Shown here piece after piece: positions 55,942-63,188 of a stretch of 64,000 nucleotides of DNA. Within the stretch, counting starts at the first letter, position 1; every line of letters starts with the position of its first letter. The notes below the pieces were generated by a model that searched no databases, was not told the origin of the DNA, and saw only the letters and a list, made by a program, of their open reading frames with translations. Made by a program: the position numbers and the translations under genes. Source of the DNA: Sceloporus undulatus (taxonomy: Eukaryota; Chordata; Lepidosauria; Squamata; Phrynosomatidae); assembly GCF_019175285.1 (NCBI RefSeq), contig NC_056528.1:43769090-43833089 (forward strand). Reading direction: 5' to 3'.

Positions 55942-58900
55942 TCAAAGAATCTTCCCAAGTCTTATAGAACTTATATGTGTGGCGACGTGCAAGGTTTGGA
56001 GGACCTCCTCAACCCGTTTAATTTCCCCCTCTCTAATTCTCATTTCAGTTTTTGACCAGCTGGATGTGGTGTCTTACGAAGAGGTAATGAGGCTGCCAGC
56101 CTTCAAACGGAAAACCCTGGTGCTTATAGGTACCTGATTTGTTGCTTAACGCAGTTTGTAAACATTCAATTTTGATTTGCTAATGAAGAGATAATAAAAC
56201 ATCAGAGACAGATGTTAATTAAAAGATACATATTCACTTAAAATATACTTCCAGTGCAGCAGGCAGGGCGTACAGCATGTGGCACTGCAGATGTTGGGAA
56301 TACACTTTCAGACATCCTCCACCATTAGCTGTGCTTACTACAGTCCAATCTCTAGAAGGCTGTAAGTTACCCATCAGAAGCTCCTGTCCAGCCAACAGGA
56401 ACCAAAAATCAAACCAGACTATAGTAAGACTAACCAGGCATTCCAAACAAAGTTCTCTCCAGAATGCCACAGAGCAAGCTGGGCTTGTGCTTCTCCTAGA
56501 GAGTTGTATGTCCAATCCTAGATTATTTTGGAGCAGCTGAACAGCCTGAAGTGTCACACTTCAGAAATAGGTTTAGCTTCAAATCTACCCAGTCATACAA
56601 AGGACTGCTACCTGATCCTCTTGTAGTAGAATTCAAAGACATAGCCATGTTAGTCTGTAGAATCAGTATGCATCTGAGGAAGTAGACTGTAGTCTACAAA
56701 AGCTCATGCTGCCAACTTGTTTCTTTCAGTTAGTTTCAAAGGTGCTACAAGATCTCTCTACATGCTGATCCTCTTGTGAAATTAATTTGTTGGGCAAGGG
56801 TTTTTAGTAGGAGGTGGCAGTCTGGAAGGATGGGTGTGGCAGTGATGGTGAGCATTTTAGAGGCCGAGTGCCCAAACTGTAACCCAAAATCCACTTGTTT
56901 ATTGCAAAGTGCCATGTCCCTCTGGCTTTCTAGTAGTAAACTCTGTGCTGGGGCAACGGCACATGTGCCCACAGAGAGGGCTCTGAGTGCCACCTCTGGC
57001 ACATGTCCCATTGGTCCTCCATCACTGGGTGTGGGTAACTTTATGCATGAAAATGAAGGGGAAATGGTCCATTAATACGGTACTTCTAGCTGTAGATGGG
57101 GAAAGTCACTTTAAAACAGGAATGGGAAAACACTGTGGGTGCCAAGGGCCAATTTTCTCCAGTGTCCCCCCTCAAAGGCTGCACACCAAGCCCTAATACC
57201 TCCAATTTTCTCTATAAGCCTTCTCAAAATGTTGACAGGAAGTGGAATTGCATCACTTTCTGTCACAACTTTGAAAGGAAAATAGGTATTTGGAGTAACA
57301 CATGATTCTGGGTTGCTTGTGGGGGTGAGATGGGGTATTTTTACATGCTTTGATGCATTGGGTGGGCTTCAGAGGCACAAAAATGAGGTTCAGGGGCCAG
57401 ATACAGCCCACAAAACTCCATTGTACATAAAAAATTCCCTGTAGGTGGGCCACTAGAATATTAGAGCGATTACAGCCAGAGTTTGAGTTTTTGGAGACCT
57501 TTTTACTCAAAGCATTCACAAATGTGAACTTTCTCTCCAACCCCAGAAGGAAGGTGGAATGGGGTCTGGAACCCAGGATTATTTCTCCTGCGACTAAAGA
57601 CCAACCATAAATTGAGCTTCTTTGGGAAAGAGAGAACATGGCTTTGGTTTGTTTTTCCAATTATTGATCTTTGTTGTTTTACTTGTTTGTATTGGACCAG
57701 GGGCCAGTGGTGTTGGCCGAAGCCACATTAAGAATGCCTTGCTCAGCAAAAACCCAGAGAAGTTTGGCTATCCTATTCCATGTAAGTGTACCCAGAAACC
57801 AAGTTTTCTATGGCAGCTCCTCTTTTGGGGCTTTGATCCTCTGTCCTGCCTCAAGAAGTTGCTTTCTCAGACTCTTTCTCTTAGCATTCCCTGACTGGGG
57901 AAGAATTCTGCTGAAACCTTCACTGGTCTCGCTGCTGTGGTTTGTATGGTCCATGTCAGAGTTTAGGAATAACTCCATAATAAACCTACCAAGTTATTAA
58001 TTCCTTAGTTAACTCCTGCACCATTTTGTCCGCCGGGGCTTGCTGTCCATGTGAGCTCAAGCCGCGGGTGGCAAGACTGCATATGGCATGGTCAGACTGT
58101 ATATGCCCCTGTAAACAACAGATAAACTGGTATGATGCTTTCATACATTGCACCTGTATTTTCCTATATTTTCCTAAGGTTTTCAAATATGGTCAAAGAT
58201 TTGGGAAGTTTAAAGTATGCAAAGTACATTATGTGTAAGAAATCAGATGTTGATGCATTACTGTTCCAGTCACACCTTCGCATTGGCCTTGCTTGCAGAG
58301 GCTGTTGCACAATGGGAAGTCCAATGTCATTCATAAGGCTAAGGTCCCCCACAAAGTGTAAAATTTTAGTTATAGTCTTTCTTCTATTTGATAAGCAATA
58401 TTTTGATACCAAATTTCAGCGATCATCATCTGTGTTGTTAAAGCTGTGTCACTGTTTTAAAAAACCCCATGTCATTCAAAAAGGATGTTGGGAAGCTGGA
58501 GTGTGCCCTAAGGAGGGCGACTAAAACAGCGAAGGGTCTGGAAACCATGCCCTATGGGGAACAACCTAGGGAGCTGGGGATGTTCAGCCTTGAGAAGAGA
58601 AGGTTAAGGGGTGATATGATAGCCCTGTTTAAATATTTGAAAGGGTGGCATATTGAGGAGGGAGCAAGTTTGTTTTCTGCTTCTCCAGAGAACAGGACCC
58701 GGAGCAATGGATGCAAGCTCCAGGAAAAGAGATTCCACCTCAACATTAGGAGGAAACCCCTGACAGTAAGGGCTGTTCGACTGTGGAAGACACTCCTTCC
58801 TTGGAGTGTAGTGGAGTCTCCTTCTTTGGAGGTCTTTAAACAGAGGCTGGATGGCCATCTGTCGGATATGCTTTGACTGAGAGTTCCTGCATGGCAGAGT

Positions 58901-61900
58901 GGAGTTGGACTGGATGGCCCTTGAGGACTCTTCCAACTCTATGTAGGAACCGTGGAGTGACTAAAGACTGGGGAAACATGCTTTAAATTGTCCCTTTCCT
59001 CCAGGTTTACTGGTAGTGTGTGTTGGGTTGCCTCCAGCCTGTAGTACCCAAGCTCCCTCTCACCCCTGTCTTTTTCTTCTGTAGACACCACTCGACCTCA
59101 GAAGAAGAATGAGGTGGATGGGAAAGATTACCACTTTGTTTCCACAGAGGAGATGACTAAAGATATTGCTGCCAATGAATTCCTGGAGTTTGGGAGCTAC
59201 CAGGGCAACATGTTTGGCACCAAGTTTGAGACTGTGCACAAGATTCATGAACAGGACAAGATTGCTATTTTGGACATTGAACCACAGGTAAGGAGAGGGA
59301 GCCACAGTTGTCTTCCCTACTTCTGGGTGCAATATCTGGGAACATCTTTATACTTACAGGAATTATGTACAGCAGAGAAAGAATGAATGCTTAGGAACTA
59401 GAGGTGGGAAAGTGGGAGGTAACTAGAAAGGAACACAAAAGTTGAGAAGCAGGCAGATGAACAAGAACAAAGATGTCATGGCTGGCATCCATATTTTTTG
59501 TGGGTATTTTGGGCTATGTGGCCATGTTCTAGACGGGTTTATTCCTGACATTTCGCCAGAATCTGTGGCTGGCATCTTCTCTTTGCAAGTAGTGTAGTAC
59601 CTATTGTATTTGTGAGACTGGGGAGACATTAGGATCTGTTAAATTGCAGGAGACCTGGATTTGCATCAAGCATTATATTTGGATTCTCACCATTTCATGG
59701 ATCACGTCTCTCCAGCCTCACAAATTACACTATGTACTATGCTATTTATGTTCCAAATCTAAAAAAATCCCAGCTCCCAAACATTGTTTTTCAGTGTCTT
59801 GGATTAAGGATACTCAACCTGTAGCAAAGAAAGGTACTTGAGAGAAAATTCCCCCCAAATAACTTAGGAAACTGGCTTAGGGAACTCAGCAGTGCAGCAT
59901 GGTAGCAAGAAAAGTTTGAGCACATACTAGGGCTGTCAAGTATTTACAGCCTAAAATGTTAAAAAATATTGATCTAACGTCCAAATCGTAGGTGATGGTC
60001 AACTGATAACATGATTATTCCTCCTTACTGAACTGTTTCAGCTGTGACATTTGAGGGCTTCCTTGCCATGAATACAGTAGCTTGCTTTAGGTGCTGCCAC
60101 ATTTTGATGGGATTTAGGTCTTGACTTGGCTAGGCAATTCTAAAACAAGGATTTTCTTGCTTTGCAGCCTTTTTTTGGTTGATTTGCTTGAAATGTTTAG
60201 GATCGTTGTCATGTTGTATGGTCTACTTTCGATTCAGCTTCAGTTCTTGAAGAAAGGGTCTGGTGTTCTCCTAGAAATGTTTTGATACACAAAAGAATTT
60301 TTATTTGGTCAATGATGGCAAGCCAACCAGTTTCTAAGGCAGCAAAACATGCCGCCACCACATTCTCACCTCACCTGAAGGTTATAGAATGTTCTTATGT
60401 TCAAGTTTAGTGACATAACATTTAGAAACATAATTTAGAAATTTGGAAACATAACATTTCCCCTTGAGGCCCAAGAAGTTCTCAGTTGAGCAGCAATGTC
60501 CTTTTTAGAAAGCAGTCATGTTATCCTGGCCATCCTTTCATGAAGACCGTTCTTATTCCATCTTTTTCTGAGTGCTGTCATGAACATTCACATTATTCAG
60601 AGCAAGATTAGTGTGACTGCCTAACTTTGGTAGGATGACAGCTTCTGAGCAGTGTTGTGGTAGCCATTTGTGGATTGTTTGACTTGATTGCTGAGCAGCA
60701 AAAACTACTTTACTGAAGTCATCAGGAAAGTCTTCTGACCAAGGCATGCTTCCCACAATCTTGTGCTGAAAACCAAACACGCAAAAAGCGCCTGATCTTT
60801 TATAGTGTAGAATTTCTCCTACTTTCCTCTGCAGATCCATCTAACTCTAAATGATTTCCTTTGAGGCAAATAAGGATTCGCTTTTGCACCTAGTCTTTTG
60901 TGTTCTCTTCGTTTGCCTCATTTATACATTGTTTTAGTTCACGAGGCACAGAATTTGTTAATATAAACCCTGTTGGATATTTAGAAAAAGAGTTTTGGCT
61001 CATAAAAGTTTTCGTGATAAAGTTATAATTATATCATAGTTAAGGAAGCAAAAGGAAATGTAGCCCCATTTTAGATGGGGGAGCCTCTTGTTTCTTTAAG
61101 GACCAAAGTGAAAGAAAAAGCTATTGCAGGTTTATGTTCCCTTGCAATAAGGTAACTCAAGCCTGTAGCATCCTGGACTGACCCAGTACAATACATACAT
61201 CCATGCCTCTATCTTTAAAGTATCTGCATGTATGTGACACCTTTCTCTCCTTTTTAATAGACACTGAAGATTATCCACACAGCTGAGTTTTCTCCTTTCA
61301 TCGTGTTTATTGCTCCCACCGACAAGGCCAATGAGGTAAGATGTGCTCCCCGGTACATGTTAACACAACAGATATATCTGTGTATTTACATATACACTAT
61401 TAACAGTTTGCTCTGGGATAACCAGTTTGATGTGGCTTTATCTGTCCAATATGTCTGTTTCTTGGGTCTCAAAATTGGCACTTGCTGGATGTTTTAATTC
61501 TTGTGAATACTAGTCTTGAAAACTCTTGACGCAACCCAGGAATACACAATTAATTTTGCCTTAAATGTTATGTGATTGTTTCAATTTTAAATTAAATCAC
61601 AGAGTAAAAAGAAGAGTGGTTGCACAATTTAAAAAATATATGTGATTTTCCTTGTACGTGGCATCATAGAATCGGAAGACTGCAGTTGAGCACTAATTTT
61701 CTCCATATCTATCCAAGCCCTCATAGAGTTAACAAGAATTTGGGGTCAGATTGCTCATTTCACATCATTAATGCTACGTTTTCCCTCTTCTTTCTCCTCT
61801 GCAGACAGAAACTTTGCAACAGCTTCAGAAGGATTCAGAGGCCATCAGGAGCAGATATGCCCACTACTTTGACCTCTCACTAGTGAACAATGGCATTGAT

Positions 61901-61981
61901 GAGAGCCTTGAGCAGCTCCAGGCGGCTTTTGAGCGTGCTTGCAGCTCTCCGCAGTGGGTTCCTGTTTCCTGGGTTTACTGA
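33896..61981 (+). CDS. MPP1: Membrane palmitoylated protein 1 (p55 MAGUK), complete
   Basis: MPP1 is a membrane-associated guanylate-kinase homologue. In red cells it links protein 4.1 and glycophorin C to the membrane skeleton. Twelve coding exons join in frame: 33896-33997, 46064-46207, 46969-47047, 47550-47635, 48754-48822, 52329-52525, 53725-53831, 56049-56129, 57701-57781, 59085-59287, 61261-61335, 61805-61981. They give 466 residues, the human length. Order: N-terminal [12 protein letters not shown] helix, PDZ (about 71-152; [30 protein letters not shown]), SH3 (about 161-226; [15 protein letters not shown]), Lys-rich HOOK ([11 protein letters not shown]) and guanylate-kinase-like domain ([13 protein letters not shown] to [12 protein letters not shown]). 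The start sits in GCCGCCACCATGA, an ideal Kozak context. All introns are GT-AG except intron 1 (GC-AG). No damage is seen. Confidence 0.98.
34180..34727. repeat. 41-bp minisatellite, about 13 copies
   Basis: Tandem unit of the type GGGTTGGTGTCACCCAGTGT plus GGTCACTCAATGGGGTCTCTA, 41 bp where measured. Copies diverge by several bases. It starts 180 bp into MPP1 intron 1. Wording resembles the ends of TGGCGTCACTAGG-type hAT elements such as 25246-25786. Confidence 0.9.
34757..34998 (-). mobile_element. tRNA-derived SINE, near full length
   Basis: On the + strand: (TTG)n tail, GTGTGTCTTCAAGTCATTTC, GAGGCTGAGAGAGAGTGACT, CAAGGTCACCCAGTGGGTTC, then the tRNA part GGATTCGAATACAGC and the end of the head CATTACACCATGTTGGCTC. 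Same family as 32125-32345. Confidence 0.85.
34999..37080. other. MPP1 intron 1, unrecognised stretch
   Basis: No gene, intact repeat or strong structural motif was recognised; open frames here are short and lack domain features. Confidence 0.4.
37180..37470. repeat. Old dispersed repeat with inverted halves
   Basis: ATGCAGAAATATTAATTCCTG..TACAGAAAATG and ATTTTCTGTACAGGAATTAC..CATTTCTGCG are inverted. Words such as TTTCTGTGCA and GCACATGGTT recur, also at 1600-1700 and 21330-21430. Family unknown. Confidence 0.5.
38327..38522 (-). mobile_element. TcMar-Tigger-like non-autonomous DNA element
   Basis: The minus strand reads TACAGTAGGCCCCTCTTATC, CACGGATTTTCTATCC and GATTCAAGCATCCACGGCTTG, followed by a TATATAAGGAACACC interior and ATCCACAGGGGTTTTGGAACC. 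This is the repeating ATCCACGG wording of Tigger-related elements. One end is lost. Confidence 0.65.
38641..38880 (-). mobile_element. tRNA-derived SINE (second family)
   Basis: TTTATATCCCACCTTTCCTCC tail, ACCCTGTAAAGTAGACCAAA body with an AG-rich expansion, GAACCTGGGTCTCC box-B side and a decayed head. Shares order and wording with 44410-44630. Confidence 0.6.
39853..40276. mobile_element. DNA element with inverted ends
   Basis: The termini GGGGTCATTCATACGTAC and TAGTGTGAATGAGTCCCAG are inverted. Subterminal AGAACC/GGTTCT and AACCAGTTCCAAACTGGTT dyads lie within. No coding content. Confidence 0.55.
40895..41150. promoter_or_regulatory. GATA/NF-E2 motif cluster, candidate erythroid enhancer
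   Basis: An NF-E2/MARE site GCTGAGTCAGC (40923-40933) is accompanied by GATAAG (40905-40910), TATC (40934-40937), AGATAAGG (40980-40987), TATCT (41086-41090) and AGATAG (41144-41149). CACCC-type sequence is near 41098 and a CAGCTG E-box near 40807. It lies in intron 1 of MPP1, a gene abundant in red cells. Motifs are seen; enhancer function is inferred. Confidence 0.45.
41768..41812. repeat. (GA)n microsatellite
   Basis: GAGAGA run of about 40 bp in MPP1 intron 1, followed shortly by a GCGCGCACACAC stretch. Confidence 0.9.
42467..42509. repeat. Perfect 18-bp-arm hairpin
   Basis: CAATATACCATTACCAAT and ATTGGTAATGGTATATTG are exact reverse complements around about 7 bases. It directly precedes an L2-like tail. 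Confidence 0.85.
42510..42665 (+). mobile_element. L2-like 3' tail with (ATT)n
   Basis: TTGTAATCCCGCCTCGATCC..GGGAGAGGTGGGAAATATAA followed by AAATAAAAATT and (ATT)n of about 40 bp. Confidence 0.7.
43793..43922 (+). repeat. Dispersed repeat with hammerhead-like core, 3' part
   Basis: Contains TATGAAAGCTCATGCTGCC, AACTTCTTTATTTCAGTTAG, TCTCAAAGGTGCTACAAGAT and GATTCTACAGACTAACTCGG. This is the same family as 49478 and 56626. Only the GAAA-side half of the core remains. Confidence 0.7.
44410..44630 (-). mobile_element. tRNA-derived SINE (second family)
   Basis: TTTATTTATTAGCTACATTT..CCACTTTCCTCCAAGGAGCTC tail, TGTGAGGTTGGTTGAGCTGAG body, and the end of the head CTCTAACCAAGACACCACATT. Confidence 0.65.
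45646..45845. mobile_element. Tigger-like MITE with palindromic centre
   Basis: TACAGTTGGCCTACCCCATAC at the left and ATAAAACAAGGGTCCGCTGTA at the right are inverted ends flanked by TA. The centre is a large dyad: GCCCCATTTAGATGAATGG and CCATTCATCTAAATGGGGC. It lies 220 bp upstream of MPP1 exon 2. Confidence 0.75.
46064..46207 (+). CDS. MPP1: MPP1 exon 2
   Basis: Encodes [20 protein letters not shown] and [19 protein letters not shown], matching human AVSHPLNTVTEDMYTNGS and [14 protein letters not shown]. 48 codons, phase 0 at both ends. Confidence 0.97.
46815..46922. mobile_element. Hairpin MITE (GTAGTCCAAAAA type)
   Basis: CTTCAAAAGGTTACTTTTTT and GTAGTCCAAAAAGCAACCTTTCC are inverted arms around CAGAATCTTCTAGCCACTGG. 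Other copies are at 50275-50357 and, as a half, at about 52985-53036. Confidence 0.65.
46969..47047 (+). CDS. MPP1: MPP1 exon 3 (PDZ)
   Basis: Encodes [20 protein letters not shown] and GMIHRQ, ending in phase 1. GITL supplies the carboxylate-binding loop of the PDZ domain. Confidence 0.97.
47550..47635 (+). CDS. MPP1: MPP1 exon 4 (PDZ)
   Basis: Encodes [20 protein letters not shown] and SVDQLQKIL. The residues closely follow human ([16 protein letters not shown]). Confidence 0.97.
48754..48822 (+). CDS. MPP1: MPP1 exon 5 (end of PDZ)
   Basis: Encodes [20 protein letters not shown], ending ALQ. 23 codons, phase 0. The acceptor is TTTATTCACTAG. Confidence 0.96.
49478..49697. repeat. Foldback repeat with hammerhead-like core
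   Basis: The + strand ends with CTGAAGAAGTATTTAAGACTATGAAAGCTCATGCTGCC and the usual right flank, split here as CTGAAGAAG, AGACTATGAAAGC and CATGCTGCC. The left half is its reverse complement and has GAAGTAGACTTAAGTCTAC then GAAAGC on the minus strand. Right and left ends match 43793 and 56626. Confidence 0.65.
50275..50357. mobile_element. Hairpin MITE (GTAGTCCAAA type)
   Basis: CTTGGAAAAGGTTACTTGGT and GTAGTCCAAACATTAACTTTTCC are inverted arms around a short degenerate centre. MPP1 intron 5. Confidence 0.6.
51498..51735 (+). mobile_element. tRNA-derived SINE
   Basis: Head GAGCCAGCATGGTGAAGTGG, TTGGACTACAACTCTGGA, body CTTGGGCAAGTCACATTCTC, tail CACCATAAGTCAGACATTAC. A second body fragment (AGAGAGTGACTGGTGTAAGG) follows. 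The segment before it (51390-51440) is an L2-like GGGCGGTATATAAATAAAT tail. Confidence 0.75.
52329..52525 (+). CDS. MPP1: MPP1 exon 6 (SH3)
   Basis: Encodes [20 protein letters not shown] through the SH3 tryptophan pair in [10 protein letters not shown] to ELQEW. 197 nt, ending TG|gtatgg in phase 2. Confidence 0.97.
53270..53660 (-). mobile_element. RTE/Bov-B-type LINE remnant
   Basis: Minus strand: [18 protein letters not shown] and then [28 protein letters not shown]. This matches the end of Bov-B/RTE ORFs (LQYFGHLMRRVDSLEKTLML type). Decayed, 5'-truncated, in MPP1 intron 6. Confidence 0.72.
53725..53831 (+). CDS. MPP1: MPP1 exon 7 (HOOK region)
   Basis: Encodes [20 protein letters not shown] and [15 protein letters not shown]. 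The Lys-rich piece corresponds to the human protein 4.1-binding HOOK segment (GKKKKYKDKY). Confidence 0.97.
54286..54545 (+). mobile_element. Sauria SINE, near full length
   Basis: tRNA-like head GAGCCCTGGTGGCGCAGTGG and GGTTGCGAGTTCAAGACC. Body GCATCCTTCTGAGGTCGCTA and AAATGAGTACCCAGACTGTT. Tail CACCGCTATGATCTTTGGAA..AGCGGTATATAAATAAA. Diagnostic for squamates. MPP1 intron 7. Confidence 0.88.
55440..55941 (+). mobile_element. L2-type LINE, 3' end of ORF2 and tail
   Basis: A 94-codon open stretch encodes [53 protein letters not shown] and [15 protein letters not shown], the C-terminus of L2 ORF2. It is followed by the CACCGCTTTGATCTGTGG tail and (ATT)n. A fairly young copy. MPP1 intron 7. 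Confidence 0.88.
56049..56129 (+). CDS. MPP1: MPP1 exon 8
   Basis: Encodes [20 protein letters not shown] and RKTLVLIG, the entry to the guanylate-kinase-like domain. Phases 1 in and 1 out. Confidence 0.97.
56626..56768 (+). repeat. Dispersed repeat with hammerhead-like core
   Basis: Left flank TTCAAAGACATAGCCATGTT, then CATCTGAGGAAGTAGACTGT, AGTCTACAAAAGCTCATGC and the right flank GTGCTACAAGATCTCTCTAC. CTGAGGA, a 6-bp stem (GTAGAC/GTCTAC) and an xAAA follow hammerhead order, but the first core G of GAAA is A here. Confidence 0.65.
56862..57032 (-). mobile_element. hAT-like non-autonomous element
   Basis: Reverse-strand copy of 62983-63188: shared GTAACCCAAAATCCACTTG, TTATTGCAAAGTGCCATGTC and GTGCCACCTCTGGCACATGT. 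MPP1 intron 8. Confidence 0.8.
57701..57781 (+). CDS. MPP1: MPP1 exon 9 (guanylate-kinase-like)
   Basis: Encodes [20 protein letters not shown] and [14 protein letters not shown] is the P-loop position; MAGUK guanylate-kinase domains usually do not phosphorylate GMP. Confidence 0.97.
58470..58945 (+). mobile_element. CR1 LINE, 3' fragment
   Basis: A 135-codon frame carries [56 protein letters not shown] and [17 protein letters not shown], the CR1 ORF2 C-terminus. The CTTCCAACTCTATG tail follows. Fairly young. MPP1 intron 9. Confidence 0.92.
59085..59287 (+). CDS. MPP1: MPP1 exon 10 (guanylate-kinase-like)
   Basis: Encodes [20 protein letters not shown] through [20 protein letters not shown] to AILDIEPQ. 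The TTRP and YxF/FLE blocks are guanylate-kinase hallmarks. Confidence 0.97.
59498..59605 (-). repeat. Dispersed repeat with hammerhead-ribozyme-like core
   Basis: The minus strand reads AGAAGATGCCAGCCACAGAT, then TCTGGCGAAATGTCAGG. GCCAG/CTGGC forms a stem II, followed by GAAA and TGTC. The flank GGCCACATAGCCCAAAATAC is typical of a widespread amniote repeat whose usual form reads CTGAGGATGCC..GGCGAAACGTCAGGAG. Confidence 0.6.
59930..60960 (-). mobile_element. Tc1/mariner DNA transposon, decayed
   Basis: On the minus strand, broken frames give [26 protein letters not shown] and [11 protein letters not shown]. These are the catalytic-core signatures of Tc1 transposases ([17 protein letters not shown]). 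Several frame breaks are present. Clear terminal inverted repeats were not found. MPP1 intron 10. Confidence 0.72.
61261..61335 (+). CDS. MPP1: MPP1 exon 11 (guanylate-kinase-like)
   Basis: Encodes [20 protein letters not shown] and DKANE. 25 codons, phase 0. Confidence 0.97.
61805..61981 (+). CDS. MPP1: MPP1 exon 12 and stop
   Basis: Encodes [40 protein letters not shown] and the invariant C-terminus [12 protein letters not shown] before TGA. Confidence 0.98.
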   Translation, partial: TETLQQLQKDSEAIRSRYAHYFDLSLVNNGIDESLEQLQAAFERACSSPQWVPVSWVY

Positions 61982-62965
61982 GCTGCCCTGGCATTGGAAG
62001 GAGTCACTCCCAGAACCCTCTCAATACAGCATGTGGAGAACAAGAAGGGTCACCCACTTCCCTGCTCAGTGCTTTGTCCCATAAACAGTCAATCTGTCCC
62101 TACCAGGGCAAGAATCTCATACTTCTGGTTCAAGCACTTTTGAAATAGCAACTGTGTGGTTGTGCTCTCAGACACCTGCCAATTGCAGCACCAGGAAAGG
62201 CAAAAAAGGAGGATGAACCATTAAGATCATAAATATGTCTTAGTAAATTTCATAGAGTACACTCATAGTGAAAGCCATAAACTGAATGTTCAGAGGAGCA
62301 AAGCTCCTTTTTTAAAATTATGTATTTCTGCCTCATTTTAGATTTTTCAGTTTCCTTATTTGATCTCTGCTCCTCCTGTAAAAAGGGTGTGTGTGCGGGA
62401 CTGAAGTGATTTAACATCCCCTTTCAAAGTATGTACAGTCATTTGAATGTTTGGACTAAGCCAAATTAAGTCCAACTGTGAAAACTCTTGGAGACCAGGG
62501 GAGGTGCTACACTTCTTACAGTTGAGGCAAATGATGAAGGGAAGAAACAATTCAGTCAGGACATAGCATGACCCCTTTCAGCACCTGCATGCTGTATTCT
62601 GTAGAAATGATTATGGCATAGTCTCATGACTTAGGATAGCTCATGTTATATGCAAGAAAACTGCATCATCATTTCTCCCCCCAAAATTAGGAGTGACTTT
62701 GTTCCACTGTTACACTTCCTTCCCTTCGCCCACAAGCACAACTCAAAGCGGGGACTCCTCAAACAGCTATCCACCTCTAACACAAGATTATTTTGTATAC
62801 CTCGAAGTGACGGTGAAGGGAAGCAAGCTTGACATGCAATGAGCCACATATTTTTGAGGCTACCCACCCATAAAATCTGGTGGTGTGCAGCAGGGACCTT
62901 TGGTTGAGTCTATTACAGGAAAAACAAGCAGCAATAAAGTATGTTAAAATACTATGTGATTTCTG
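61982..62965 (+). other. MPP1: MPP1 3' UTR
   Basis: From the stop to just after AATAAA at 62933-62938, which is followed by TGTGATTTCTGTGTTTTTTC as a GU/U-rich downstream element. No earlier AATAAA was noticed after the stop. Confidence 0.6.
62933..62938 (+). other. MPP1: MPP1 polyadenylation signal
   Basis: Canonical AATAAA 952 bp after the stop with a good U/GU-rich downstream stretch. The hAT copy at 62983 contains another AATAAA near 63119 that could act as a backup signal. Confidence 0.6.
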
Positions 62966-62982
62966 TGTTTTTTCATCATACA

Positions 62983-63188
62983 CCATGGATGCCAAACCTA
63001 TGGCACACATGCCAGAGGTGGCACTCAGAGCCCTCTCTGTGGACACATGTGCCATCGCCCCAGCACAGAGTTTGCCAGAGTTTGTTACCAGAAAGACTGA
63101 GGGACATGGCACTTTGCAATAAATAAGTGGGTTTTGGGTTGCAGTTTAGGCACTTGGCCCGTAAAAGGTTTACCATCACTGCTCTAGT
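62983..63188 (+). mobile_element. hAT-like non-autonomous element
   Basis: GGATGCCAAACCTATGGCAC at the left and AAAAGGTTTACCATCACTGC at the right form inverted ends. Interior GGCACTTTGCAATAAATAAG. Clearly the same family as 56862-57032, opposite orientation. It lies about 45 bp beyond the MPP1 polyadenylation signal. Confidence 0.82.

Noticed and set aside
60553-60840. 95-codon antisense frame as a host gene
   Set aside because: It lies within the decayed Tc1/mariner region next to clear transposase signatures.
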